A program made the translations under genes and the position numbers. The notes under the pieces were generated by a model that ran no database searches, was not told the origin of the DNA, and saw only the letters and a list, made by a program, of their open reading frames with translations. From Anthostomella pinea (lineage: Eukaryota; Ascomycota; Sordariomycetes; Xylariales; Xylariaceae), in contig CAUWAG010000003.1 in the NCBI GenBank assembly GCA_963556695.1, positions 1,054,001 through 1,118,000 on the forward strand: DNA of 64,000 nucleotides, given 5' to 3'. Of the stretch, positions 32,391-44,253 are shown in pieces. Each line of letters opens with the position of its first letter. Position 1 is the first letter of the stretch.

Positions 32391-34267
32391 ATGATGGAAA
32401 TAGAGGAGGACGACATCCTGCGCAATGTCGCAGCCGGCGGCTCAATGGACTTGTGAGCCACTCACAATTCGGTGTTTTCTGTCGTAGCTGCAACTAACAA
32501 TTGGACAGCTCTGCCTGGCCAGCCTTGTTGCCGCGCGTAGTCTCACGGATCGAAAAGGTCGAGCATGGCCATGTCTGCATGCTTCCGGACATTGGTTTTA
32601 CTGACAGCGCCAAGTAGATCGCCCACGATGACTTCCCTATACCCACGCTACCTCCGCCACCATCCACCACCATCACCATCCCGTCTTCGATCCCGCATCC
32701 CACGAACGAACCCGGTTCGGAAACCACAGCGAACTTCTTGTCGCCTCTACCCTCGTCGCCCACCGAGCCCGCGAGCTCGAGCTCTTCCCAAGACACGAAC
32801 AAGGAGAACACACCCGTCGCGCAACGGACAGCTGCCCCGCCCACGTCTGTGCCAGCGCGCGCAGCCCCCCTTCCACCCGGCACCCTCCCACCGCAGGTCG
32901 CGCATATGCTCAGCGAGATAACGTCTACTTTGACATCGACCTTCCCAACGAACCCGCCACACACGCTTCAACGCCTCTCGGAGCTTGTACTTGCCCCCAA
33001 GGGCCATTACCGCTCATTAACGAACTATCTCCATGCACTCGACCGCGTAGTCCGTGTCACTTCCAGTCTCGATATCTACCCATTACCGCTTGTACATGCG
33101 GAGTCGACGGCGGCGCTTCCGAATGGAGATTCGGACATGGCGCCTGCGCCATCACTATGGGCAGCGCCGGGTAGCGACGAGGCACTAGGCGGCGCATTGC
33201 TGACACCGATTCCGTGGCTCCAGGCCAGCCACCAAGGGATAGGAGGAGGGGGATCTCCGCAGCCGCAGCACAGCCCGCCCACGGCTACCACATCGGAGAC
33301 GCCTGGGCCGGCTAACGACCTGGAAGGAGAGGTACGGACAGAGAGCACCGAGACCATCGACGGCCCCAACGGCGTGGGCAGCATTGAGACGGTCTCGGTG
33401 TCCGTGAACGGCATCCCGTCGATGGGGGCGCGCGGGGTGGGCGTAACGCAGGGTGAGTTACTACGACAAGAGCAGCGCGCGGGCGTCGTTCCAGTGAGCC
33501 AGCTTGTACCGACGCATCGCGTACACACAGGGCATCCCGGCGATGGCAGTGGTGCAAGCGCAGCAGCAGCGCAGCAAGTTCAGGCCCGCATCCACCACGC
33601 TCAAGTCAACGCACGATCGGGAGCCCCACCTGACTCATCTACATCAACATCAGCATCGTCCTCAACGCCGTCCTCGGCCACTCTCGAGGAAGAAGAAGAC
33701 GGACGGGGACAAGGAGAAGCGGCAATGGGATCTACTTCTGAACCTGCTACGACGGGAGAGGCTGCGGCAAACGCCCCTGTCTCATCTATCAACAGCACCG
33801 GCCCCGAAGACGAGGAAAGGCCGCACGCGCGCGGGCCCGAGGAGATCGGGTCTCACGACGTGGGGCCCCAGAGCGCGAGCAACACCTCGACGATCGACGG
33901 ACCAGGCGGTATCGAGATGCAAGGCATCGACCTCCAGGCAGCCGTAGGCCGCAAAGCCGTAGCCGTCCCCACCGACGAATCCTCCACCTCCACCGCGCCC
34001 GGCACCACGGAGAGAGCTGCCAAGACCGAGCAGCAAAAGCCGCAAGAGCAAGAAGAAGACGACGGCGACAAGATGGACGTCGAAGTCGAGGCGCTCACGA
34101 CCCCGAAGCGCGAGGCTGAAGACCAGCTCGCGAGTGCTGCTAGCAAGAAGCTGAAGGAGGACCCTGAAGCTGCTGCGACGGGCGCGGGAGGCGAGAAGCA
34201 TGGAAAGGGAGAAGAGGATGGTGATGGTGACAAAGGGGATGCGGATGCGATGGACAAGGACGAGTGA
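32391..34267 (+). CDS. PPP4R2-like protein phosphatase 4 regulatory subunit 2
   Basis: Three exons: 32391-32452, 32509-32557 and 32618-34267, 586 codons. Intron 1 is GTGAGC...ACTAAC...ACAG. Intron 2 starts with the weaker GTCGAG, has TACTGAC and ends AAGTAG. The spliced N terminus reads MEIEEDDILRNVAAGGSMDF, SAWPALLPRVVSRIEK and IAHDDFPIPTLPPPP. Together with PPHTLQRLSELVLAPKGHYRSL it matches the PPP4R2/Psy4 core. The remaining two-thirds is disordered, with acidic and Glu/Lys-rich tracts and a possible basic nuclear signal (KREAEDQLASAASKKLKED). Psy4/PPP4R2 targets protein phosphatase 4 to substrates such as phosphorylated H2A and Rad53 during recovery from DNA damage. It lies next to RAD50, convergently; this is probably coincidence. 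Confidence 0.85.
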
Positions 34268-35153
34268 AGTGCTCTTGTCTATTTCTACCTCCTTACCCGA
34301 AGCTTCACACCAGGGAGGGCTCGTAATCGTCACACACTTCACTTGCTGCTTAGCAACTATAGTAGCCCAGACAGCTCTGACTACATTGGTCAGAAGGTGG
34401 GGTGGGTGCAAGATACAGACAGGAGCAAGGAATGAGTTCATGAATGAATGGAATGGACTGGGATTTTCTCGTGATGACATTGGTCGTTCTTGGGGCTGGC
34501 GTCTGGGCTGCTGCTGGGGTGCTTGGTGTATGCTGCTTCTGGGTTGCTTGATGTATGCTGCTTGTTGCTCTCAATTGTCCGAGAATATACCAGGCCTCGG
34601 CTGGTGGGCTGGCCTGTTTGCCTACCTAATGTATAGGATATCAGGTACGAGCACGACGGGAGAGATGACATGCTACACCACCATGGCCATCAAAACAAAC
34701 GTCCAAAACATGAATGATTGATTACTTGCACGTAGTGTGTCACGTATGACGGCAGCAGTTATTGGTATCATGATTCATATTATGGCCTGCCACGCCCGAG
34801 GCCCGAAAATCTCGGGCCTTCGCCCCCTTTCTTCATCTGCTAGGGTAGCGCAAGGTAGCTACAATCTCTTCTGACAGGACAGATCAGATCGCATCAAAAG
34901 CTGTTCGTCCATTCTGGGCATTTCCTCTCAATATCATCCGTCCAGCGATAGGAGAACGCCACGCTATGCACCCATCCGGCCAACCAGCCAACCTGCAAAG
35001 CAAAAAGCAGGCCACTCCGGACTAAAATACGCCCGAAGGAAATCAGACGAAAACCGAGAGGCAACGGGGACCAAGCCAGTTGCGACAGAAGCTCCAACGC
35101 CCATAAGGCAATGCCTCCAACCCATAAGTGCGCCGCAGACCCGTGGCTTTCGC
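34268..35153. other. Convergent 3' interval between PPP4R2 and RAD50
   Basis: Both neighbours end here (PPP4R2 on plus, RAD50 on minus). It holds terminators and 3' UTRs. Only short frames are present and I see no separate gene. Confidence 0.5.
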
Positions 35154-38100
35154 TCAGCCTGATACGATCGAGGAGATAGTCTCTCGCTTGATGATGCTGT
35201 TCTGGTTCGAGTCACGGCTCACGCGAAAGAACTCCTCGCAGAACTCGGAGCACTGCATGTGGCGTAGGAAATCCTCGTCGTGGGTGATGACGATGAGCTG
35301 AAAGTTGCTCTGCGATCTGCGTGCCTTGATGATCTCGTGGAGACTCTCGGCCAGACTTCTGATGTTGTCGCGGTCGAGGTTCGTGGTGGGCTCGTCGAGC
35401 GCGATGAGACCGCAGCCGACGCCAAACGACTCGGCCAGAGCCAGACGGATCACGATGGACGCCAGGACCTTTTGGCCGGCCGAGCAACGGCCGCGCATAT
35501 CCATTTCCGTGCCCTGTTTCACCATGCAGACGCGGTAGTTGTAGGAGCTGCGACCGCTGGTGGCTTCGCTGTCCGACTTGATGAGGATCGTGTCAATGTC
35601 TGTGCCCTGATACGTGCGCTGCCACAGATCACCAGCAATGCGGTTCACTTCTTCCATCTTGAGCGCATGGTACTTCATGATGGCGTTGTTGAGAGCCGCT
35701 CCGTATCTGCCAAGATCCTCAATTGCTGCCTTGGTCGTCTCCACCTTGATGTGAGTCTCTCGGTATTTTTGAGCTGCGTCTTTGTACTCCATATTCCACT
35801 CCTTGAGTTTATGCGCCAGCTCGTCATCCTTGGTCTTCATTGACCCCATCATCGCGCCTCGTTCAGCATTCAGCATGTGTCGTCGATTCTCGTGGACCTT
35901 GGCCTGTTGTTCCAGTCGGTCGTAGTCCTCGCTGGCGTTGCGGGACTCCAGTTGCCGGATGTCACGTCGAAGTTCCTCGACATCTCGGAGGGCCTTGCGG
36001 TAGGTAAGATTGTCTTCTATGTTCCTCTTCTTCCCATCGCCCTTGGCCTGGTCCTCCTTCATCTTATTGCTGCGAACAGTAAGGTCATTCATGTCCTGGT
36101 CGATGACTCGGATGGCCTCCTCGAGTTTCTGGGTGGCCCGCTCGCTGCTCCGGAGGTTGGCGGGCCCGCCACGATCAAGATACTCCTGTATGTCACCGTC
36201 GATCTTCTTGAGATCGCTCACAGAGTTTGCCAGTGCATCCCGCTCGTCGGTGACCTTGTTCACTCTGGCACGGCCTCTTTCCGAAGCATCGTCTCGGATA
36301 GCTCTAGCTTTGGCTATCTCAGGCTCGATTGCCGTCAAATCCGCGTCTGCCTTTTGGATGGTCTCTTTTTCCTTGTGAATCTCATCCTTCTGACTCTGGA
36401 TTTGGTTCTGGAAGTCTTTCTTTTTCTCGAGCTGACGAATGGCATGGCTGAGCTTGTTCCTCAGTTCGCTTCGTGCCAGCTCAAGCGAGTTGACCACGTC
36501 TCGCATGCGCTGCTTCTCGCCAGAGAGCTTATCTATTTGGTTCTTCACTCTTTTTCTCTGCTCGGCACATTGATCCTGCAAGTCGCTGATCTCCTGAGTG
36601 CCGCGGACTGTGCCGCTCGACTGTTGTTGAGACATTATCCGGTCGATCTGGGACTCAGCCTCCTCAATATCCTTTAGGGTTTGAGCAATGTTGAGCACCG
36701 TTTTGCTCATCGACTCGAGATCATAGCGCTCTTCTTGCTTCCCCCGTACAATCTCATCCATCTCCTCTAGACGCCGCACCATATTCTCTTCCTTCTCCTG
36801 GATGGCTCTCAATTCCTGATCAGAGTCGGCCTTCTCGGACATGAGTCGCGAGTAGGTCTCACATTGTGGACGAACCGTGCGTAGCTGACCTAGCAGCTCT
36901 TCGCAGTCGGCAAGAAGGCCCTGTTCCTCCTCCTTCTTGACTCCTTCGAGCATGGACTTGATCTTGGCGGCCAGTTTCGACTTCTCATTCACGTCAGCGA
37001 ACGGACGTTCGCAGAGATCACATCGATTCTTCTTGTTCATGACCTTCTGGCACGCCAGATAAAATTCCCCGAGATGTTCCCAGAGGGAGATCCCCTTCTC
37101 TAGGTCGAGAATTTGCTCCTCGACGCGCTCGATCTCAGCGGGCAGGCTCTCGACAGTCCACTCTTTCTCCGAGTCTACCTCTTGGAGCGCGTGAAGGACC
37201 GCTGACTTGCATCGTTCTATTTCGGCGTTGCGTTTCTTGGCTCTATCCTTCGCGTTGGTGAGGCTGGCCTGGATCGTTTTCAGCTGCTGATTGGTGTCGT
37301 CGCATTTTCGAATTGCTTCGTCGTACGCTTGTGTCTTCAGCTGTAAAGTCTTCTGGAACTCTCGCTCGATTGTTGAGGGTTCCCACGATCTGTCCACCAT
37401 AGTGGACAGTTTGTCGGTCCACGTGCCGGTAAGCGTAGAAAGCTTTCGCTTCTTCTGAGTTAACTCGGTCTTGCGAACCTCCAGCTGGGCTCGATCTGAG
37501 AGCAACTGTGTCGATTCATTCAGTTCACGGCTGAGTCTACTGGCTTGGCTCTCCAGCTGTTGTAGGCGATCATTCTCTTCCTGTAGTTTCTCATCGAAAG
37601 CAGCATTCTGCAACTCTTGGGAGGACTGTTGAAATTTGTGCTCTAGTTCTTTGGATTCAGAGTCCAGTTCAGCTTTGGCGCCTTCATCCACTTCCACCAA
37701 GCTCAATTCCCTCCGCAGAGCAGTAATGCGTTTCTCACATGCCGCGACCTTCTGTCCTGCAGAAACACGACTTCCAGTAACTTGTTGTTTCTGGCCTAGC
37801 AACTCGGCAATGGCGGCGCCATGGCTTTCCCGCTCCGTAGCATTCTCGGATTGCAGCCGTTCCACCTCACGCTTCTTGTCCGATAGCAGCTTTTGTATGC
37901 GATCATAGAATGCACGCACCTTCTGATCATCCAAGTCCCCATCAAAACCACGCATGCCGTGAGATTGGGCCGCCTGCCGGACGAGCTCGACCCGGGAGCC
38001 GAGTTGACGCTCGTATTTTGCCTTGTCGGATTGATGGCGACCTTGCTCGGCTAGCTTTTGGGACATCTCGCGGCGGTACTCCTCCAGCTGGTCCTTGTAC

Positions 38101-39086
38101 TGCTGGTACTGGGACGAACTGGTATGGAGTTCCTGCTCGTATCTTGCGGCTCGCTCTTGGTGTTGCGCCAGATCATCCCGTAGCTGTTCATCTGACTCGC
38201 TCAGTTCTTCCATTCGCGCTTTGGATTCCTCCAAAGTTTTTCGGCGATAGCGAAGCTCGTCAGTCTTTGACTGTAGATCGTTGACTATTCGGAGGAAATT
38301 GTTGGCCTGTTCGTGTAGCTCTTTTGCGTTCTGCTCGGCCTCCTCCATCTGTTCAAGCGTCTCCTCGCATTGGAGACGCAGCTGCTCAATCTCATCGGAC
38401 AACGCGGTCATACGCTCCTCGCACCTCTCCCCCTTGTCCTTGTTCACCTTGTTTGTGCCCTCCTCCAACTTTAGCTTTGTAAGCTTCTCGCCGTGCTGCT
38501 TCCGTATGGTCTTGATGTTGTCGATGGCCTTGGTGTATTTCAAGGCCTCGAAGATCTCGTCGAATCGCTTCTTGAGGGCGGCAGGCTCACTCATGGGCCA
38601 CAGAGACTCGTCCTGATGGCAGAAAATGACAGCGTCGAGAATGGCGGCACCGACGCCCAAGGTCTCGGGGACTTTGGTATTGAGGACAATATCTTTGTTG
38701 GAAAGACTGTTCGTTTCGCCGTGATGTCTGGACCACAGACTCCCGTCGAGGGTCTTTTGCGACCTTGCGTTAGTCCGCTTGACGGTCAGCTGAAGGCTTC
38801 TGGTGACGACATAGGTTGTCTCGGGCGCAACCATGTACTTGAGCTTGACCTGGGCCATAATCTCGCGCTCGTTGCATAGATTGGGCTCGTGGATGAAAGC
38901 GCCTCCCTTGCTGTTGGGCGGCAGCTCGCCGGTGGTGGCATACTTTAGGCATTCGATGATGGTGGTCTTGCCCGAGCCATTGTAGCCGACGATCAAGGTC
39001 AGTGGCGTGAAAAAGGTGATGGACTGGGCTTGCAGGTGACTGAAGGACCGAATTCCGGTGATGGAGAGCTTGTCAATCTTGGACAT
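35154..39086 (-). CDS. RAD50: RAD50, DNA double-strand break repair ATPase
   Basis: A single exon of 1310 residues, the normal length for fungal RAD50. The ATG at 39086 is chosen because MSKIDKLSITGIRSF is the family N terminus; a Met 25 codons upstream would add a low-complexity PNFPNFPNLP stretch. Walker A is GYNGSGKTT (residues 34-42). Two long coiled coils flank the zinc hook CDLC (689-692). The ABC signature region is GRCSAGQKVLASIVIRLAL and Walker B plus D-loop is LIALDEPTTNLD (about 1227-1238). With MRE11 and XRS2/NBS1 it forms the MRN/MRX complex that tethers and processes DNA ends and activates Tel1/ATM. No frameshift or missing motif is visible. Confidence 0.97.
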   Translation of the reverse strand: MSKIDKLSITGIRSFSHLQAQSITFFTPLTLIVGYNGSGKTTIIECLKYATTGELPPNSKGGAFIHEPNLCNEREIMAQVKLKYMVAPETTYVVTRSLQLTVKRTNARSQKTLDGSLWSRHHGETNSLSNKDIVLNTKVPETLGVGAAILDAVIFCHQDESLWPMSEPAALKKRFDEIFEALKYTKAIDNIKTIRKQHGEKLTKLKLEEGTNKVNKDKGERCEERMTALSDEIEQLRLQCEETLEQMEEAEQNAKELHEQANNFLRIVNDLQSKTDELRYRRKTLEESKARMEELSESDEQLRDDLAQHQERAARYEQELHTSSSQYQQYKDQLEEYRREMSQKLAEQGRHQSDKAKYERQLGSRVELVRQAAQSHGMRGFDGDLDDQKVRAFYDRIQKLLSDKKREVERLQSENATERESHGAAIAELLGQKQQVTGSRVSAGQKVAACEKRITALRRELSLVEVDEGAKAELDSESKELEHKFQQSSQELQNAAFDEKLQEENDRLQQLESQASRLSRELNESTQLLSDRAQLEVRKTELTQKKRKLSTLTGTWTDKLSTMVDRSWEPSTIEREFQKTLQLKTQAYDEAIRKCDDTNQQLKTIQASLTNAKDRAKKRNAEIERCKSAVLHALQEVDSEKEWTVESLPAEIERVEEQILDLEKGISLWEHLGEFYLACQKVMNKKNRCDLCERPFADVNEKSKLAAKIKSMLEGVKKEEEQGLLADCEELLGQLRTVRPQCETYSRLMSEKADSDQELRAIQEKEENMVRRLEEMDEIVRGKQEERYDLESMSKTVLNIAQTLKDIEEAESQIDRIMSQQQSSGTVRGTQEISDLQDQCAEQRKRVKNQIDKLSGEKQRMRDVVNSLELARSELRNKLSHAIRQLEKKKDFQNQIQSQKDEIHKEKETIQKADADLTAIEPEIAKARAIRDDASERGRARVNKVTDERDALANSVSDLKKIDGDIQEYLDRGGPANLRSSERATQKLEEAIRVIDQDMNDLTVRSNKMKEDQAKGDGKKRNIEDNLTYRKALRDVEELRRDIRQLESRNASEDYDRLEQQAKVHENRRHMLNAERGAMMGSMKTKDDELAHKLKEWNMEYKDAAQKYRETHIKVETTKAAIEDLGRYGAALNNAIMKYHALKMEEVNRIAGDLWQRTYQGTDIDTILIKSDSEATSGRSSYNYRVCMVKQGTEMDMRGRCSAGQKVLASIVIRLALAESFGVGCGLIALDEPTTNLDRDNIRSLAESLHEIIKARRSQSNFQLIVITHDEDFLRHMQCSEFCEEFFRVSRDSNQNSIIKRETISSIVSG

Positions 39087-40941
39087 GGTGGCGGATGGTG
39101 TCGGCAAGTTGGGAAAGTTGGGAAAGTTTGGGAACCTGTCGGATGGAGTGGTACTCAACACTCAACACTCAACACACAAACCCATGCTATAGGGAGAGGA
39201 GGAGCAGTGACATAAATCCAGCGGTCCGAGGAGAGTCTTTGTCGGGTTCCAGAGAACCGATGGCGGACTGCCTGCTGCCTGATTGCTAGACGGGAGTATG
39301 GGTGAGTGCAGGCTGCAGGTGGTGGGCTATCTGACGAGTCACAATCGGGAAAGTGAATGGAACGGAAGACGCGTGATGCAGTTTCAGTGCAGAAGGAAGA
39401 CGCGCCGGAGTCCAGCTGTAATCGCTGCAGGTGTTCCAGGCAGTCGTCACCAGGGCAGTCCAGGCTGCCAGGGTGCTGAAGGGACGCTGAGTCGGCAGGG
39501 TCCACGGACCTCGGGAGGCAGCAGCCCGTGACTGCCCACCCCGGGTGCCTGGCAGCTGCACCAAGTGCCCCGCCAATTCCCAGTTGACACCGAACAGTCA
39601 ATGTTGAACCCTCACGCAACCCTTCAAGCAACCCTTCAAGGCACCCTTCCATACGGTAACTTACGTGAATACTTGACCTCACGTACGTATCGTAGCACTA
39701 TATGTCTATTTTTGGCTTTCTTGGACACTTAACAAAGTAGCTCAACGTCGAACCACAGGTGAGGAGTTGGGCGCTTACATGTAATGTACCTTATGTATCT
39801 AAATATTTACTGTAACTACCTACCTCCCAAGCAACAAAGGTTACGATGCCACATGTTTAGGCAACAAGGTTTCTTTTCCCATTTACGGTATTCTGCAAGT
39901 ATTATTCTTGATAGAAACCCGAGCCACATTTCCTCTTCTTACGCCCTGCTGATGTGGCTTGTTCGAAAATTCCATGTCCATTGGAATTCGACAAGCTCCC
40001 CGCCCCCACTACGTGCTCCGTCGCCACTAAGTATAAGCATCCGAATGCCATGAATCATTCGAATGCTGTTAAACCATCAGTCCGGCTTGCCTCTAGTAGG
40101 CGCCAAGTGGGATATGCTTGGGAGCAAATCCTCCGTCAGTGATGGTCAGTATGGTCAATTCTTGAGAAGCAACATTGAAGCCAGTCCCAATGGGTCGCAG
40201 CGGCGTCTATAAACAGACGACGTTCTACTAGATGTGTCAATTATATTACCTATCGCGGCAGCTACAGGCACGGTACCCTGAAGACTCAAGAGGACCAGGG
40301 CGTTGTCATTGTTTCAGTGTTTCAGTGTTTCATCCCTTCTCCTTTTTTTCATGCACGCCTGCAGCAGATCTTCCTCTCCATGCTGACGGCTCCTCCGGTG
40401 ATCTGTCTACGACTCCACGGGCTGCGCTAGTCTAGTCCAGTAGTAGCAGGCGCGGCAGACGAGGGAGGAAGGCGGTTGCATTTGCCATTTTGTAAGCCGG
40501 TTCTGGCCCTGGCTACCTGGCCCCGGTCCACTTTGAGAGCATGGAGAAGTGAATTCCCATTCATCCCGCGCTGCAATTCCCCTTTCTTCTAACTGATCCA
40601 ACAAACATCCTGTCTCCGATCTCGTACCCCGACCAGCCCGACGCCTTGCATAGGCCTCGAACCCCACGGCCACGCTGCCACGAGGATTGTTGCAGGTGCA
40701 GGTGACAATTCCCGCCTCGAAGCCCGTCCCCGACCGGGTCGACACTGGACAGCTGTTGCCCGCGCAATTGGTCCATTTGTCCCACCCGACCCGACGCCCA
40801 GCTGGAGATGCACTCGGTGCGGATGCGAGAGCATCGTCGACCACAACTGCGTCGCATCCGTTATTCCTGGGGAACGGGAACTGGGGGCAGTGCGATCGCA
40901 TCCCGCCATAGCCATAGCCCCCTGCAATCACTATCGCTATC
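39087..40941. promoter_or_regulatory. Divergent upstream region of RAD50 and wc-2
   Basis: RAD50 starts at 39086 (minus) and wc-2 at 40942 (plus), so both promoters and leaders are in this 1.85-kb interval. The long leader is usual for light-regulated fungal genes. Frames present (for example 39155-39682 minus and 40407-40955 minus) are antisense or leader sequence with no family resemblance. I could not assign light-response GATA-type elements with confidence. Confidence 0.45.
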
Positions 40942-42582
40942 ATGGACAACGCCAACTTTTACGGCTATTCCGCCTCGGGTACCATGAACCCAGTGAGTCG
41001 CCTCGACCTCTACCTGCTGCCTCTACCTGCTGCCTTGCGCCTTGCTGTTTCGCCCTGCGACCGCGACCGCGACCCGACCTCGGCGACCTCGGCGACCACG
41101 ACCCTTTGCTGTACTGTTATGTGCCCAACTGACTTCTTGACTAGATGGCGGCAAATGGTCAGAATAACATGATGCCCGCGTACGACAGACCCATGTTCGA
41201 CAACTATGGTGGCTACATGATGAACCTCGACGGCTTCGACGACATGGCAGCCGTGCAACAGCAGCAATCTTTCCCATCCGTAACGACCTCGACGAATCCC
41301 CAGAACACCATAGTACAGAACGACGGCACGAGCTACTCCTCGAACCTCGACGACAGTCCTGTGGCGACATCGACGCCCGCGACTACAAACTTCGGAACCC
41401 CCGCACAGTCAATCTCGTCAGGCGCGAGTGCGCTGACCGAGTTCACCAAGAGGAGGAATTGGCCCGCGAAAGTTGTCGAAGAGCTCAAGGACTTCCTCCA
41501 GATACTCGACGCGCATGGGCGCATAAAATACGTGTCACCGAGCGTCCTTACCTTGACAGGGTACGAGCAGGGGCAGATCATCGATCTATTTCTGAAGGAC
41601 CTGATCCACGCCGACGATGTCGGCACCTTCACGTCGGAGCTGAACGAATGCATAGCGACGGGGAATCCATTACGCATGTTTTACCGTCTGCGAAGTAAAG
41701 ATGGCACGTACGCCATCTTTGAGTCGGTCGGACACGCCCACATTGCGGCGCCCAAGTTCGCCACAAACCCAGAGAACCAAACTCCCTTCTGTCAGGCCGT
41801 ATTCATGATGTCACGACCGTATCCGACAAAGAACGCCTCTTTGCTCGATTCCTTCCTAGAGCACAAGATCGAGAACGAGAGGTTGCGACGACGAATAGCC
41901 GAACTACGTAGAGAAGAAGAGGAGGAGGAAGCATCTCAGCAGGGTTGGCTTGCTGGCCAAGACGGACGCTCCGATGTAACTCCATCCGAAGATACTCTGA
42001 CGTCCGCGCCGCAGAGCGTCGCGACCTTCAACCAAGCAGCAGCAGACTCGCAAGCCATGCCGCCGCCAGAAAGACCGAACCCGCTCAACATAGCGCTTAC
42101 GCGGGAGAATCTGGAGGGTGTAACGGCAGGAAGCCGACCCGATTCCATCGGAGATAAGATGGCCAGATATGAGGGCGCGAGTCACACGGATACCATCGAA
42201 ATGCTGACGGGCCTGCGATACTTGGAAGGGGAACGGAGCCGCGGGATTACGACTGGCAACCAAAGCCCAACTCTGATCAAGGGAGATGCTGGAATAGCGA
42301 TTCCCGTCGACCGAGATCCCAGAACCGGGGAAAAGAAGAAGAAATTGAAGGTCGCAGAGGAATACGTCTGTACGGACTGTGGTGAGTTTGACCCAGCCAC
42401 CAAGGAGATAAAATCCCTTACTGACTGAGTGCATAGGCACACTTGATTCACCCGAATGGAGAAAAGGCCCCAGTGGACCCAAGACTCTATGCAATGCATG
42501 CGGTCTCAGGTGGGCAAAGAAAGAAAAGAAGAGGAATGCTAGTGGTGGAGCGAATGCTGCCACGCCTGGCGCCGACCAGTGA
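40942..42582 (+). CDS. wc-2: White collar 2, PAS/GATA blue-light transcription factor
   Basis: Exons 40942-40992, 41145-42381 and 42437-42582, 477 residues. Introns are GTGAGT...ACTAG and GTGAGT...CATAG. A Gln/Asn/Tyr-rich N terminus precedes a single PAS domain (about 125-220: [39 protein letters not shown]). Then come a Glu/Arg-rich helix, a disordered segment and one C-terminal GATA zinc finger. The finger is CTDC at 426-429 and CNAC at 448-451 with an 18-residue loop, and the second intron cuts just after the second Cys. WC-2 pairs with WC-1 through PAS to form the white collar complex, which drives light-induced and clock genes. The LOV flavin-binding motif GRNCRFLQ is absent, as expected for WC-2 rather than WC-1. 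Confidence 0.95.
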
Positions 42583-44253
42583 GCAAATTCCGCGTTTAGG
42601 GGTTGAGATTTACTTTCAGGGGGGCGAAATATTATAGATCTAGGAGGGGAGTTCGGCGCTTAGGTGTTCGCTGGGAGGGTGGAGCATTGCACTTTTTTCA
42701 CATCGGGAGCATTAACAACGGACATTTGGGGACTTCAGCAAGGCATGGTGGCGGAGCAAAAATATCACGGTGACGAGGATCACGACTTACTTGATACTCT
42801 TGTTGATATTTACCTTTCACGGCCGGTTATTCCTATTCTCGAGATACCTGGGCAGCGTTTTTTACATTGGGGCTGCATTCCTTGGGTTGTAAGGAAGATA
42901 AATATCACAAGCAACGGTTGCAGTTGGGTGGGACGGACCATTTTGAGCTCATTGAAGCTATCTAGGTTGCGGTACTTACTTACTTTAGACATACACCATC
43001 TTATGAAATTCGGGACGTTGCGGAGCAGCTCGCTAGCTAGCTGGCTGGCTGGCTGTTTTGCTTACATGCATCCATATATTGTCCAGTGTGCCTCATTACT
43101 TCGTCGTCTGGCTGGCTCTCTTAAAACATACATGCATTGCTGATAGACATTCTTTCTATAGTATCTCACCAGATCTTGCTTACTCCTAACCTCCTTCCTT
43201 CTTCACCCTCTTCTCATCTCTTCCCTCCCCATCCTTCTTACACTACCACGGCCACCCCGCTCCTGTAGTTTCGGAGGCGGAAGAGGATCCGGGCTATATC
43301 GGGTCCGTCCCCGGGCAGAAGATTGATCCGATTCCTCGAGTCGGACCCCGTGAGCGCACGCGCGGGTCTGTCGACAGCGTGTCGAAGGCTGTTTACAAGC
43401 GAGGGGCCATTAGTGTCGTGCCGGTGAAAGGCGTTTGTTGGCCGCGCGCCAGTCGGGCGCTGCGACGATGGTGCATGTTGCGGTGGGCGCCGTGGTGGGG
43501 AGGTGTTAGAGTATGAGTTTGAGTTCGGGGAGAGGGCTGGGTGGGGAGGTGTTGCAAGGAGTCGGGATAGGGGTTGGTTAGAAGGGGGCATTTTGGCGGT
43601 GCGGTGCGGAAGTGATGATGAGGTGTCGGTTGGTGGACGAGGTGAGGTGAAATGTTGGATATAAGGGGTGGATGATTTTGAAAGGAAGTGTGGTTGGGTC
43701 AAGGGTTCGAGTGTGAATATCCGAGAAACGCAGCTCGAGGACTTGAGTGCGGTGGCCGATGTGAGGGGTATGTAGGTTACTGACTTTGATTTCGCCTCTT
43801 GTCTCGACTACGGACCTCGTTTCCTATCGTGTCATTTGCGTGGAGTATACGATAAGTTTGTTAAGACGACAACCCTGTATGCAGGAATTGCTCGGTCAGG
43901 GGCATGAGTTGGGGTCGCGCCGTGGTTCAGGGATTTGAGCGTTCCATGTCAGTGGCTATACCCCGGATCTTCTTCCTCTCATTATTCCACTGATGGCGGC
44001 TGCTTGTAATCATTGGGCCTTAATTCGTGTTGCTTCGCCGTTGTCCTTCTCCTTATCTAGCTTCGGCTATGCCGTTTCGCTACCAACGTTTCCACAATTC
44101 AGTCGTGGTATACAAACATGGGTTGAGCTCATTTCAAGGACTACTCCCACGATCGAAAGCCGCAAAGTCATTCTATATGTTGCTCATAGCCGTCGTTAGT
44201 TGCCTTCGTGCTCTCATGTTTGTATCTACTGTGCCTTATCGAGTCCACGCCCA
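42583..44253. other. Convergent interval between wc-2 and the beta-flanking gene
   Basis: It holds the 3' ends of wc-2 (plus) and the beta-flanking gene (minus). (CTAG)n/(CTGG)n-like short repeats lie near 43,035-43,060. One Pro/Ser-rich frame (43238-43702 minus) is listed separately; nothing else is supported. Confidence 0.45.
43238..43702 (-). CDS. Hypothetical small Pro/Ser-rich protein
   Basis: A 154-codon frame with an internal Met at 43591 (MPPSNQPLSRLLATPPHPAL). The N-terminal two-thirds is disordered and rich in Pro, Ser and Asn. The last 50 residues (HAVDRPARALTGSDSRNRIN and LLPGDGPDIARILFRLRNYR) look like folded sequence. No signal peptide or known motif is present and I recognise no family. 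The codon choice looks plausible for this genome, but the evidence is only the frame itself. Confidence 0.35.
   Translation of the reverse strand: MTQPHFLSKSSTPYIQHFTSPRPPTDTSSSLPHRTAKMPPSNQPLSRLLATPPHPALSPNSNSYSNTSPPRRPPQHAPSSQRPTGARPTNAFHRHDTNGPSLVNSLRHAVDRPARALTGSDSRNRINLLPGDGPDIARILFRLRNYRSGVAVVV

Noticed and set aside
33782..34480. 232-codon minus-strand frame
   Set aside because: Antisense to the disordered tail of PPP4R2 and its 3' flank; it consists of mirror low-complexity Leu/Ser/Arg runs.
35280..36677. Plus-strand frames of 187 and 266 codons
   Set aside because: Both are antisense to RAD50, which is continuous with all its motifs; Leu/Val-rich mirror frames are typical there.
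40407..40955. 182-codon minus-strand frame upstream of wc-2
   Set aside because: It overlaps the wc-2 leader and first exon in antisense, shows no domain, and other frames of similar length overlap it.
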